Origin: Dehalococcoidales bacterium
GTDB taxonomy: Bacteria; Chloroflexota; Dehalococcoidia; Dehalococcoidales; JAUXAE01
DNA length: 10,786 nucleotides
Assembly (NCBI GenBank): GCA_030620035.1
Contig: JAUXAE010000029.1
Location: forward strand, 1-10,786
Reading direction: 5' to 3'
The number at the start of each line of letters is the position of its first letter. The first letter of the stretch is position 1. Shown here piece by piece: positions 1 to 6,152 of the stretch. The notes beneath the pieces are model-generated. The model was not told the origin of the DNA. It worked only from the letters and a program-made list of their open reading frames with translations, and ran no database searches. Both the position numbers and the translations under genes were made by a program.

Positions 1-178
1 CTTAGGCTCTAATAACGGTGCCTCTCCGGCAAAGCCTACTAGGTGTAAATACCTTTCGGTTGGCAGCTCCCGAGTCCATTCAACCCCTGCACTGGCACCG
101 GCTCACACCTTACCCGGCTCTCTATAGCCTCGCTGGGGGCCTACTAGTCTCGTTCCCAGCCTTTAGATATTCTTTTAA
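1..178 (-). promoter_or_regulatory. T-box riboswitch leader, UGG (Trp) specifier, for a gene off the left edge
   Basis: Read on the minus strand, this stretch has the ordered landmarks of a T-box leader, which senses uncharged tRNA. There is a GAnnAGTA-like segment near 150-143, AGAGAGCCGGG at 123-113, GTGTGAGCCGG at 108-98, then GAA-TGG-ACTCGGGAG at 81-67, and an AGAGGCACCG T-box core at 25-16. The codon after GAA in the specifier loop is TGG (78-76), which implies tRNA-Trp. The base after GG in the acceptor-binding bulge is C, which suits the G73 discriminator of bacterial tRNA-Trp and not the U73 of tRNA-Gly, the frame-shifted alternative (GGA). The flank TAGGCT/AGCCTA (40-35 and 8-3) can close the antiterminator. 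The controlled gene, not visible, is probably trpS, a trp biosynthetic gene or a Trp transporter. Family call fairly sure; specifier moderately sure. Confidence 0.83.
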
Positions 179-184
179 TCTGTA

Positions 185-213
185 ATTATACAGGATTAAT
201 TAGGGCTCGTCAA
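185..213 (-). promoter_or_regulatory. Sigma70-type promoter of the T-box leader
   Basis: On the minus strand, TTGACG (213-208) and a perfect TATAAT (190-185) are separated by exactly 17 bases. Transcription should start near 178, just upstream of the first conserved T-box bases. The -35 box lies only 17 bases upstream of the start of the divergent gene at 231. Confidence 0.85.
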
Positions 214-230
214 GTTTTTCCATTGAATAT

Positions 231-530
231 ATGGTGAACCTTACCACTATTAGGGTGGGGCATATTGACAATGAAGCACCCTTGGAACATTATAGTGCTG
301 TATATTATCAAGCCACCGTGACCGCAGAGGCTGCCTCCAGGGCCGAGGAGGTGGCTGAGGTGGCCAGGAAGGCAGCCGAGGAGGCCCTGTCAAAGGTGGG
401 AGAGACACTAGTGAAAGCGGTCATCAAGAGACTCACCCGATGGGAGTGGATAGCTACCCTAGTAATTATCAACCTGGCCATCGTCTTTGCCGCCGTATTG
501 TTTGCCGTCGCCCTCGGACAAGCCGTCTAA
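231..530 (+). CDS. Small Ala/Glu-rich helical protein with C-terminal membrane anchor
   Basis: This 99-aa protein is not recognised as a named family. Residues about 28-66 are a charged Ala/Glu/Lys-rich helix. Residues 31-55 resemble one 25-residue unit of the large repeat protein at 3167-4756 (E-A-x-x-R-A-E-x-V-A-x-x-A-x-x-A-A-E pattern). Residues 74-95 form one hydrophobic membrane segment close to the C-terminus, with basic residues just before it (K62, K66, R67, R70), so the helical part is predicted to face the cytoplasm as in tail-anchored proteins. No clear Shine-Dalgarno precedes ATG 231, and an in-frame stop at 201-203 bounds the ORF. It lies 88 bp upstream of the tubulin-like gene on the same strand. 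The clear domain structure favours a real gene, but the start is uncertain. Confidence 0.62.
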   Translation: MVNLTTIRVGHIDNEAPLEHYSAVYYQATVTAEAASRAEEVAEVARKAAEEALSKVGETLVKAVIKRLTRWEWIATLVIINLAIVFAAVLFAVALGQAV

Positions 531-549
531 TTCCTGGACCGATAGGCTA

Positions 550-578
550 TTGACGAAAGTCGGCAAAACAGGTAAACT
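550..578 (+). promoter_or_regulatory. Candidate promoter of the tubulin-like gene
   Basis: TTGACG (550-555) and TAAACT (573-578) are spaced 17 bases apart between the small anchored protein and the tubulin-like gene. Initiation would fall near 585, giving a leader of about 35 bases. The tubulin-like gene may therefore be transcribed independently as well as by readthrough. Confidence 0.5.
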
Positions 579-618
579 CTCTTAAGAATAAGATACCTAT
601 GGACTATGGAGGCGACAA

Positions 619-1794
619 GTGAAATTACTGGTTATAGGTTGCGGGCAATGCGGCGGCCGGATTGCTGACGAGTTTGCCCGGTTAAACAGAATAGCCCGCA
701 TTCAGCGTGGCATTGACGGCATTACCAATGTCCTAGCTGTCAACACAGATATTGCCGATCTAAGCGGACTGCTTTATATCAAGTCTGATTACAAGCATAG
801 AATCCTCATCGGCGCCAAAAAGACCAGTGGTCACGGCGTGGGCAAAATAAATGAGATTGGTGCCGACATCGCCCGGGAGGATGGCGATAAGGTCATCGAA
901 AGTATAAGAACAACCAAGCAATTCTCGGAGACAGACGCCTTCCTGGTAATCGCCGGTGCCGCCGGCGGTACCGGCTCGGGAGCAATATCAGTACTGACCA
1001 CGCAACTAAAAGAGCGCCATATGGAAAAGCCGGTATATAATCTTATTGTCCTTCCCTTCAGGCATGAAGAGAGGACGGAGGAAAGGTCTATCTATAATAC
1101 AGGCACCTGCCTCAAGTCCGCCTACCTAGCCGCTGATGCCATATTCCTGGTTGATAATCAAAGGTATGTTAGAAAGAATATCTCGATTAAGAATAACCTG
1201 GCCAAAATCAACTACCTGGCAGTTAAGCCATTCTACAACCTGCTCTGTGCCGGCGAGGAGACAAATCCCAAATACATCGGTTCACGGGTGCTCGACGCCG
1301 GGGATATAATCCAGACCCTGGCCGGCTGGTCAGTAATCGGCTATGGTAAAGCGCCAGTACCCCGGGTTAGATTGCCCTTTGACAATAAGCTCAATTTTAG
1401 GGAGAAGAATATTGAAAGCCAAAGGGGAGTCCAGGCGATGGACGAAGCCATGGGTGAGCTATCGCTAAGATGCAACCCTAATGATGCCAAGAGGGCTCTA
1501 TATCTGCTAACGGCACCCCATGAGGCAATGAATATGGACCTGATAAATGGGCTCTCAGATTCTCTAAAAAACATGGCCACCGAGGCTATAATACGGACTG
1601 GTGATTACCCCAGGGGCAAAGGCTCACTGGAGGTCACCGTCATCCTTTCCGAGCTTATTGGTTCAAGAAAGGTGATGGATTACTTTACCAAAACGATCAG
1701 CTATATTTCTACGACCAAGCGGCGGCGGGGGAGCCTAGAGTATGAACACAGGGGAATCGAGGAAGCCTTCAGGGATATACCCTCATTACTGTAA
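619..1794 (+). CDS. Tubulin/FtsZ-superfamily GTPase (CetZ-like, not canonical FtsZ)
   Basis: Members of this superfamily bind GTP and polymerise into protofilaments. Here the N-terminal loop is G-C-G-Q-C-G-G (7-13), closer to the GQCG of tubulins and CetZ than to FtsZ. AVNTD (40-44) matches the AxNTD strand. GAAGGTGSG (113-121) is the tubulin signature loop for GTP phosphates. VDNQR (178-182) follows in the nucleotide domain. The T7/synergy region keeps two acidic residues, D226 and D229, where FtsZ has N-x-D-x-x-D, but the Asn is missing. The C-terminal part (about 250-391) corresponds to the second tubulin domain and ends in a basic KRRR stretch plus a short tail, with no FtsZ-type C-terminal peptide visible. 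The start is GTG 619, set by GGAGG at 608-612 with a 6-base gap. The protein is cytoplasmic. It is probably not the division FtsZ; a role in shape or envelope organisation is inference. Confidence 0.88.
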   Translation: MKLLVIGCGQCGGRIADEFARLNRIARIQRGIDGITNVLAVNTDIADLSGLLYIKSDYKHRILIGAKKTSGHGVGKINEIGADIAREDGDKVIESIRTTKQFSETDAFLVIAGAAGGTGSGAISVLTTQLKERHMEKPVYNLIVLPFRHEERTEERSIYNTGTCLKSAYLAADAIFLVDNQRYVRKNISIKNNLAKINYLAVKPFYNLLCAGEETNPKYIGSRVLDAGDIIQTLAGWSVIGYGKAPVPRVRLPFDNKLNFREKNIESQRGVQAMDEAMGELSLRCNPNDAKRALYLLTAPHEAMNMDLINGLSDSLKNMATEAIIRTGDYPRGKGSLEVTVILSELIGSRKVMDYFTKTISYISTTKRRRGSLEYEHRGIEEAFRDIPSLL

Positions 1795-1922
1795 TTGGCC
1801 TCCCAAACCTATGCCCTTTTATTTGTCCGCTTACCCAATGTTGTTAGCCTCAGCGCGAACATCTTGTCAGTTTGTGCAGTCATCGGCGAGACATGTTAAT
1901 CCCACAAACACCGACCAAACCG

Positions 1923-3056
1923 TTAAGACGTAGGCAATTCCTCAGCCGCTTCAGCCTCCGGCGGCAACTCAATAGTGACCGGCTCATTAATGTCGAATAC
2001 CAGTACGGTCACAGCCATACCCATAGACTCTCCTTCAACAGTCATGGTCATCTCCACAACGGTCTTGACGGTGAAATAGGTATCCTTGGCCACCCACAGG
2101 ACATAGGAGAAGTCAGTTATTACTTCTTCAGGGTCAAGACCCGGGTCCAGCCCCTCCGTTCCCTCCTGTATCTGAGCCCATGCCCAGAGCGTCTCAATGT
2201 CCGGGGTCACTTGTAGCTTGTAGCACTCAACGCCATTGACCATCTCAGTGCCCAGAAACTCCACTTCACTAAAGCCCACCAGCAAATCGAACTGTTGACC
2301 GGCTATGTCCTGCTGCTCCCAGAGGTCCTCCAATTCCAACTCTGACATCCGTACTTTGAACCAGGTACCCATTATCTCCGGGGGCAGGCCAGGCATCTCC
2401 ATCTTCATATACATCCAGTCACCGACGAGATACATCTCTATACTCATCTGCACCGTCTCGGGAGGCGTAGACATGGTCATCTGCATATCCATATGCATCT
2501 TTTCGTTTGCAAAGTCAAAGGCACCGTTCATGTCCATTGTCGTAGTTACTGGAGTTTCGCCGGGGATTTCCATTGTAATTTCATAATCCACGTCGAACTG
2601 GTAGGTATTGAATTCAGCCTCGGCTAAGATTGCTGCTTCGGCTATCTCCTCCGCTGAAATTGCCGACACTACCGTAAATGAGCCTGACAGACTACCGATG
2701 GTTACTGTGTAGATTCCGGCATCCTCTCTGGTTACACTAAAGGTAACACTCTGACTAGCGCCGGCAGCAATTGTTACACTCTTGCTTTCTTCCTGCACCC
2801 CGTCAATGTTTAAGACCACGTTGTGGCTGCCCTGACTACCACCGGTGTTGGCTACCGATACCGAGATAGTTACCGTCTCATTGGGCAAAACCTCTGCCGG
2901 CTCAATAGACAGATTTGATACTGAGAAGGAGGCTGGCGTTGGCCCATCACCGCCATTGCCGCCATTACCATCACCTCCGTTGCCGGGACAACCAACAACC
3001 AGGGCTGCTACAAGCGTAAAAGCAGCAGCAATTATCAGGAGCTTTGATTTCCTCAT
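1923..3056 (-). CDS. Lipoprotein with CARDB-like Ig domain and LppX/LolA-like C-terminal region
   Basis: This 377-aa exported lipoprotein has a type II signal peptide: basic start (R2, K3, K5), hydrophobic core 6-21, and lipobox V-V-G-C with C23 as the lipidated residue. A flexible Gly/Asp/Asn linker follows (24-41). Residues about 43-131 look like a CARDB/Ig-like beta sandwich (S-x-L-S-I-x-P-A-E-V at its start, V-A-N-T-G-G inside). Residues about 133-377 resemble proteins of the LppX/LolA or DUF6612 type, with repeated beta strands, a W-M-Y-M-K-M strand, and V-N-G-V-E-C-Y-K-L-Q-V. Such folds often bind lipids or hydrophobic molecules, but this assignment is by pattern only. The middle is very methionine-rich (about 168-232). 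GGAGG lies 9 bases before ATG 3056. A 16-codon upstream ORF ends 6 bases before the start. It is probably downstream in the same transcript as the coiled-coil gene. Confidence 0.85.
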   Translation of the reverse strand: MRKSKLLIIAAAFTLVAALVVGCPGNGGDGNGGNGGDGPTPASFSVSNLSIEPAEVLPNETVTISVSVANTGGSQGSHNVVLNIDGVQEESKSVTIAAGASQSVTFSVTREDAGIYTVTIGSLSGSFTVVSAISAEEIAEAAILAEAEFNTYQFDVDYEITMEIPGETPVTTTMDMNGAFDFANEKMHMDMQMTMSTPPETVQMSIEMYLVGDWMYMKMEMPGLPPEIMGTWFKVRMSELELEDLWEQQDIAGQQFDLLVGFSEVEFLGTEMVNGVECYKLQVTPDIETLWAWAQIQEGTEGLDPGLDPEEVITDFSYVLWVAKDTYFTVKTVVEMTMTVEGESMGMAVTVLVFDINEPVTIELPPEAEAAEELPTS

Positions 3057-3062
3057 CGGTTT

Positions 3063-3113
3063 CTACCTCCATTCATTTTCCTCGGTCTTTCCCGAGAGCC
3101 TTTTACTATCCAT
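3063..3113 (-). CDS. Short upstream ORF (16 codons) before the lipoprotein gene
   Basis: On the minus strand GGGGAGGT (3128-3121) is followed after 7 bases by ATG (3113), a near-ideal ribosome site. The ORF encodes MDSKRLSGKTEENEWR and stops with TAG (3065-3063), 6 bases before the lipoprotein ATG. The GGAGG of the lipoprotein lies inside its last sense codons (TGG AGG). A small hairpin, CTCGG-GAAAGA-CCGAG, lies within it. It may couple translation of the lipoprotein or act as a leader peptide. The peptide shows no known motif. Confidence 0.45.
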   Translation of the reverse strand: MDSKRLSGKTEENEWR

Positions 3114-3144
3114 AGGCACCACCTCCCCAAGGTAATTTCTGTAA

Positions 3145-3170
3145 TTGACACTCTTTAGGTAGGCTGTCAA
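3145..3170 (-). repeat. Inverted repeat TTGACA/TGTCAA at the 3' end of the coiled-coil gene
   Basis: TTGACA (3145-3150) and TGTCAA (3165-3170) form a 6-base inverted repeat with a 14-base spacer, overlapping the stop codon of the coiled-coil gene. On the minus strand the first half is also a perfect -35 hexamer, but no good -10 lies 16-18 bases further on (CAATTA or AATTAC). It could be a weak promoter for the lipoprotein or an operator. Confidence 0.25.
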
Positions 3171-4756
3171 CCTTCCTCTTCCTCGGCCCCTTCCTCGGCT
3201 TGCTCGGTTTTGCTGGCCAGATACATTTTGGCCAGGGATTCCAGGCGAGTCTTGGTTCTCTTTTGGGGCTCTTTATCCTCCTCTTTTTTCTTTACTTTAG
3301 TCTCCCCAGCGGCTCCGGCCAAGGCCTCGGCAGCCTCCTTGGGGGCTTTGCTTATCTCCTTAGCCTTGCCAGTAGCTTCTCCGGGTGTTCGAGTCAGGGC
3401 CTCGGCAGTCTGCCGGACAACCTGCCTAGTCGTTTCACCTATCTCTCCGGCGCCAGTTATCAATTCCTCAAATACCCCTATCCACATCCCGGCCGCCTCC
3501 TCAGCCGCTTTCTTTGACGCCGCGGCCGCCTCCCTGGCGGCTCTTGTTGCCACCCCGGCCGCCTCATTGGCCGACTTGGCTACCCTCTCGGCCCTGGCTA
3601 TCGCTTCCTGTGACGCTCTGGCCGACCTCTCAGCGGCCTCTTTAGCCGATTTGGTTGTTTCCTCGGCCTTATTTATGGCTTCCTGGGATGCTTTTGTCCA
3701 GGCGGCAACGGTCTCCATGGCCGATTCACTTACGGCACAAGCCCTCTCGGCTGCTTCCTGTGATGACCTTATTGATTCCTCAGCCGCCTGCTTAGCTGCT
3801 TGACCCGTTTCCTCAGCTCTAGTTATCGCCTCCTGTGATGACCTTGTTGATTCCTCAGCCGCCTGCTTGGCCGCTATAGCTGTTTCCTCAGCCCGGCTTA
3901 CCGCTTCCTGAGATACCATTATGGCTGCCTCAGCCGCCTCCTGAGCCCACTGGCTCACTTCCTCGGCCCTGGCTATCGCTTTATCAAAGGCCCGGGCATA
4001 GGCCTCAGCCGCCTCCTCTGCCGATTTGGCCACCTTCTCGGCCCGGTGGACCGCTTCCTGTGATGCTTTTTTGGCCTCCTCGGCAATCTTCTTGCTGGCT
4101 TTGCCTATTTCCTCGGCCTTGCCGGTCGCTTCCCGGGACAATCTTATTGATTCCTCAGCATCATCCTTGGCCGATTTGTCTGTCTCTTCAGCCTTATCTA
4201 TGGCCTCCTGGGACACCCTTATTGATTCATCAGCATCATCCTTGGCCGATTTAGCTGTTTTCTCGGCCTGGCTCATCGCCTTCCGTGATACCCTGGTCGC
4301 TTCCCTAACCGTCTCCTTGGCCGATTTGGCTGTCTCTTCAGCCTTATACACCGCTTCCTCAAAGGCTCTGGCCAGGGCTTCAGCAGCCTCTTTGGTCGCT
4401 TTGATGGTTGCTTCAGCCCTGGTGATGGCTTTATCAAAGGCCCGGGCATAGGCCTCAGCCGCTTCCTCTGCCGATTTGGCCACCTTCTCGGCCCGGTGGA
4501 CCGCTTCCTGTGATGCTTTTTGGGCCTCCTCGGCAACCTTACTAGTTGCTTTGCCTATTTGCCTGGCACTGCTGATTGCTCTCCGGGACAGTCTTATTGA
4601 TTCCCCAGCATCATCCTTGGCCGATTTGTCCAGTTTCTCGGCCCTGGCGATCGCTTTCTTAAGTGCCACCATACTGTCATCAGCCTCCTTTGAAACCTTT
4701 GGCAAGGTATCATTTATTGTCTCGGCACCAGAAGGTTCAACATTTTTACTAGCCAT
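3167..4756 (-). CDS. Long cytoplasmic coiled-coil protein built of about eighteen 25-residue repeats
   Basis: This 529-aa protein has no known enzymatic domain. Counting from ATG 4756, residues 32-482 are about eighteen tandem units of 25 residues with consensus S-Q-E-A-I-x-R-A-E-E-x-A-K-S-A-K-E-A-A-E-E-S-x-R-A. A 25-residue period equals 7+7+11 (mixed heptad/hendecad), which predicts a long, nearly straight, gently supercoiled helical rod. The last three units are degenerate (one has 26 residues, and prolines appear in the last). A Lys/Arg/Glu-rich segment and an acidic Glu/Gly tail close the protein. There is no signal peptide and no membrane helix, so it is probably cytoplasmic, and no globular catalytic region is visible. 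An ATG 7 codons upstream (4777) lacks a ribosome site, whereas AGGGGG at 4771-4766 serves ATG 4756. Structural or scaffold function is inferred from shape alone. Confidence 0.8.
   Translation of the reverse strand: MASKNVEPSGAETINDTLPKVSKEADDSMVALKKAIARAEKLDKSAKDDAGESIRLSRRAISSARQIGKATSKVAEEAQKASQEAVHRAEKVAKSAEEAAEAYARAFDKAITRAEATIKATKEAAEALARAFEEAVYKAEETAKSAKETVREATRVSRKAMSQAEKTAKSAKDDADESIRVSQEAIDKAEETDKSAKDDAEESIRLSREATGKAEEIGKASKKIAEEAKKASQEAVHRAEKVAKSAEEAAEAYARAFDKAIARAEEVSQWAQEAAEAAIMVSQEAVSRAEETAIAAKQAAEESTRSSQEAITRAEETGQAAKQAAEESIRSSQEAAERACAVSESAMETVAAWTKASQEAINKAEETTKSAKEAAERSARASQEAIARAERVAKSANEAAGVATRAAREAAAASKKAAEEAAGMWIGVFEELITGAGEIGETTRQVVRQTAEALTRTPGEATGKAKEISKAPKEAAEALAGAAGETKVKKKEEDKEPQKRTKTRLESLAKMYLASKTEQAEEGAEEEEG
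3311..4663 (-). repeat. Tandem 75-bp coding repeats (25 aa each), about 18 units
   Basis: The units are in phase throughout and mostly diverged, which indicates an old array under protein-level constraint. One block is recent: 3978-4086 and 4428-4536 match at 107 of 109 bases by my count. Similarity continues to about 4181 and 4631. The offset is exactly 450 bp, or six units. Two complete 25-residue units (SQEAVHRAEKVAKSAEEAAE + AYARA) are identical in protein. This suggests duplication of a six-unit block or gene conversion within the array. Confidence 0.85.
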
Positions 4757-4919
4757 TATTTTATACCCCCTGTTCATTCTATAATAGGTTGTTTAGTTTA
4801 TCAATAGTCATTTCTTCTCATTAACCAGGCTCTATTGAACTTCAGGCCAATCCGGGAAAAACTCTATCATTAACCCTAATATAAAGATTAAATAGCAGGG
4901 AAGACAAAAGGAGCGACAA
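4757..4919. other. Divergent intergenic region
   Basis: This spacer lies between the coiled-coil gene (minus strand) and the anchored protein at 4920 (plus strand). It is AT-rich and should hold both promoters. Candidate -10 boxes are TATTAT on the minus strand (revcomp near 4781-4786) and TATAAA on the plus strand (4880-4885). Neither has a convincing -35 box at the right distance. Confidence 0.4.
4766..4771 (-). promoter_or_regulatory. Ribosome binding site that fixes the coiled-coil gene start
   Basis: On the minus strand AGGGGG is followed after 9 bases by ATG 4756. It lies downstream of the alternative ATG at 4777, which has no purine-rich site in front of it, so the shorter start is preferred. 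Confidence 0.6.
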
Positions 4920-5360
4920 ATGAAGAACAGGTATTGGCTCATAATAGGTTTGGTGATTCTGGGGGTGGTATTGGCCCTATTAGTGGTCTCAAGGTCTAAT
5001 TACGAGGCTCTACAGGCAGATCTGGCCAATCTGCAGGCTGACTATGACTCGGTAAAGAGTGAGCTAGATGATATCAAAAAGGTCTATCCTGCCCGAGATT
5101 TCTCTTCACTTGAGGAGCTTAAGGATTGGCTGCTAGAAAACGACGTCTCAGAGCTACCACCGGCGGCCACCGTTGAACAATTATATTCTAAGGGGCTAAC
5201 AATACAAGAGGACGCCTTAGAAGACGGTTACATCATTTCTGTTGATTTTGAAGTACCCATCTATATCGCCTGCGTGGCCATCATCGACGGCTATCTCTGG
5301 GTGTGGGAGCCGGAATCGGACGACCCCTTTCTATACTCCGGCTGGGGCCAGGTCAGGTAG
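4920..5360 (+). CDS. Membrane-anchored coiled-coil protein with F-S-S-L-E-E-L-x-D-W-L domain (paralogue of 6153-6728)
   Basis: This 146-aa protein of unknown function has an N-terminal membrane anchor (6-23) and a short coiled coil (about 28-54), placing a C-terminal domain (about 58-146) outside the membrane. The domain starts with D-F-S-S-L-E-E-L-K-D-W-L (60-71), contains A-L-E-D-G-Y (about 99-104), and ends with W-V-W-E-P-E-S-D-D. The protein at 6153-6728 has the same order of parts. In overall pattern the domain recalls small transglutaminase-like or cysteine-protease-like domains in which a Cys precedes the L-Q-x-x-A-L-x-D-G-Y helix. That Cys is absent here, so an inactive or binding role is possible (tentative). 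AAAGGAG lies 6 bases before the ATG. It is the first gene of the group containing the serine protease. Confidence 0.75.
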   Translation: MKNRYWLIIGLVILGVVLALLVVSRSNYEALQADLANLQADYDSVKSELDDIKKVYPARDFSSLEELKDWLLENDVSELPPAATVEQLYSKGLTIQEDALEDGYIISVDFEVPIYIACVAIIDGYLWVWEPESDDPFLYSGWGQVR

Positions 5361-5392
5361 AGCACCGGTTTCTTTTCTATGCGGTCTTATTA

Positions 5393-5401
5393 TGCTATAG
5401 T
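5393..5401 (+). promoter_or_regulatory. Candidate extended -10 promoter before the protease gene
   Basis: TGC-TATAGT (5393-5401) is an extended -10 element in the 69-base gap before the protease. The -35 position (TTTTCT, 5373-5378) is weak. It could give the protease and the following gene extra transcription, independent of the gene at 4920. Confidence 0.4.
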
Positions 5402-5429
5402 TTAGGTATGACGCCTCTGTAGGACTGAG

Positions 5430-6131
5430 ATGTTAAGAAAGTATCTCTGGACAGCCCTGGCAGCAACGCTGTTAATCCTCATTCCAGTCGCAGTAGTCGG
5501 CTGCCCGCAGGAAAATGGCTCAGTAGATGACAACGGGACTATTATCCCTGTAGATGGGGATGAAACAACCGCTCTCTCCATAGCTGATGTCGTAAAGCTT
5601 TTAGAGCCAGCTGTGGTGAGGATTGAGACGCCGGAAGGTTCCGGTTCAGGGTTCATAATCAGCCGGGCCGGCTACGTGCTTACCAATAACCATGTTGTAT
5701 CCGGTTTTACAATCGTCAAAATTACCCTTATAGATGGCCAGGAATACGATGGCGTCGTCCTTAGAACGAATGAGGATAGAGACCTTGCACTTGTAGCCCT
5801 AATTAACGCCCCTCTAGATATAGTAAACGCAAATCTAGGTGTATCAAACGAAATCACTATCGGCGAAGAGGTGGTTGCCATCGGATATGCCCTTGGCCTG
5901 GAGGGCCAGGTTTCGTTTTCGGCGGGCATTATCTCGGCCACAAGAGATTTAGATGGCTATGAATACATCCAGACCGACGCCGCCATAAACCCGGGCAACA
6001 GCGGTGGGCCGTTGGTCAACCTCAAGGGTGAGGTTATCGGCATTAATTCAGCCAAGTATGTCGACGTGGCGATTGAAGGCATAGGCCTGGCCATCCCCAT
6101 TGACGAAACTAAAGAATTTATAGATTTTTAA
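5430..6131 (+). CDS. Trypsin-like serine protease lipoprotein (HtrA/Deg family, no PDZ domain)
   Basis: This 233-aa secreted and lipid-anchored protease has a signal peptide 1-24 and lipobox V-V-G-C with C25. A short acidic linker (26-48) is followed by a chymotrypsin-fold domain (about 50-233). The full triad is present: H88 in T-N-N-H-V-V, D118 in D-R-D-L-A-L-V, and S191 in G-N-S-G-G-P. S-G-S-G-F-I-I precedes the His as in DegP/DegS proteins, and G-L-A-I-P-I near the end is the usual last strand. The protein ends there, whereas most HtrA proteins carry one or two PDZ domains and are 350 aa or longer. It therefore probably acts outside the membrane on misfolded or specific envelope proteins without PDZ gating. 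The ribosome site is weak (AGGA). It sits between two related anchored proteins and is 21 bp upstream of the second, so they are probably cotranscribed. Confidence 0.93.
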   Translation: MLRKYLWTALAATLLILIPVAVVGCPQENGSVDDNGTIIPVDGDETTALSIADVVKLLEPAVVRIETPEGSGSGFIISRAGYVLTNNHVVSGFTIVKITLIDGQEYDGVVLRTNEDRDLALVALINAPLDIVNANLGVSNEITIGEEVVAIGYALGLEGQVSFSAGIISATRDLDGYEYIQTDAAINPGNSGGPLVNLKGEVIGINSAKYVDVAIEGIGLAIPIDETKEFIDF

Positions 6132-6152
6132 AAAGCAAGGGAGGAATATAAC

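Noticed and set aside
1..178. Piece of rRNA or another structural RNA at the left edge
   Set aside because: Minus-strand motifs in order (AGTA, AGAGAGCCGG, GTGTGAGCCGG, GAATGGA, GGCACCG) and a good promoter fit a T-box leader instead.
1795..1922. Terminator between the convergent tubulin-like and lipoprotein genes
   Set aside because: Only a TTTGTG/CACAAA pair with a long loop and no T tract was found, so no terminator is called.
1742..2216. Plus-strand ORFs overlapping the end of the tubulin-like gene and the lipoprotein gene
   Set aside because: Both lie across or opposite well-supported genes and have low-information translations.
3210..3803. Long plus-strand ORFs opposite the coiled-coil gene (also 4026-4451 and 4476-4784)
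   Set aside because: They mirror the 75-bp periodic coding repeats on the other strand, have Ala/Ser-rich periodic translations and no ribosome sites. The minus-strand frame carries the coherent coiled-coil pattern.
3311..4663. Tandem 75-bp repeats as a CRISPR array
   Set aside because: Units are contiguous, diverged, in codon phase and without unique spacers.
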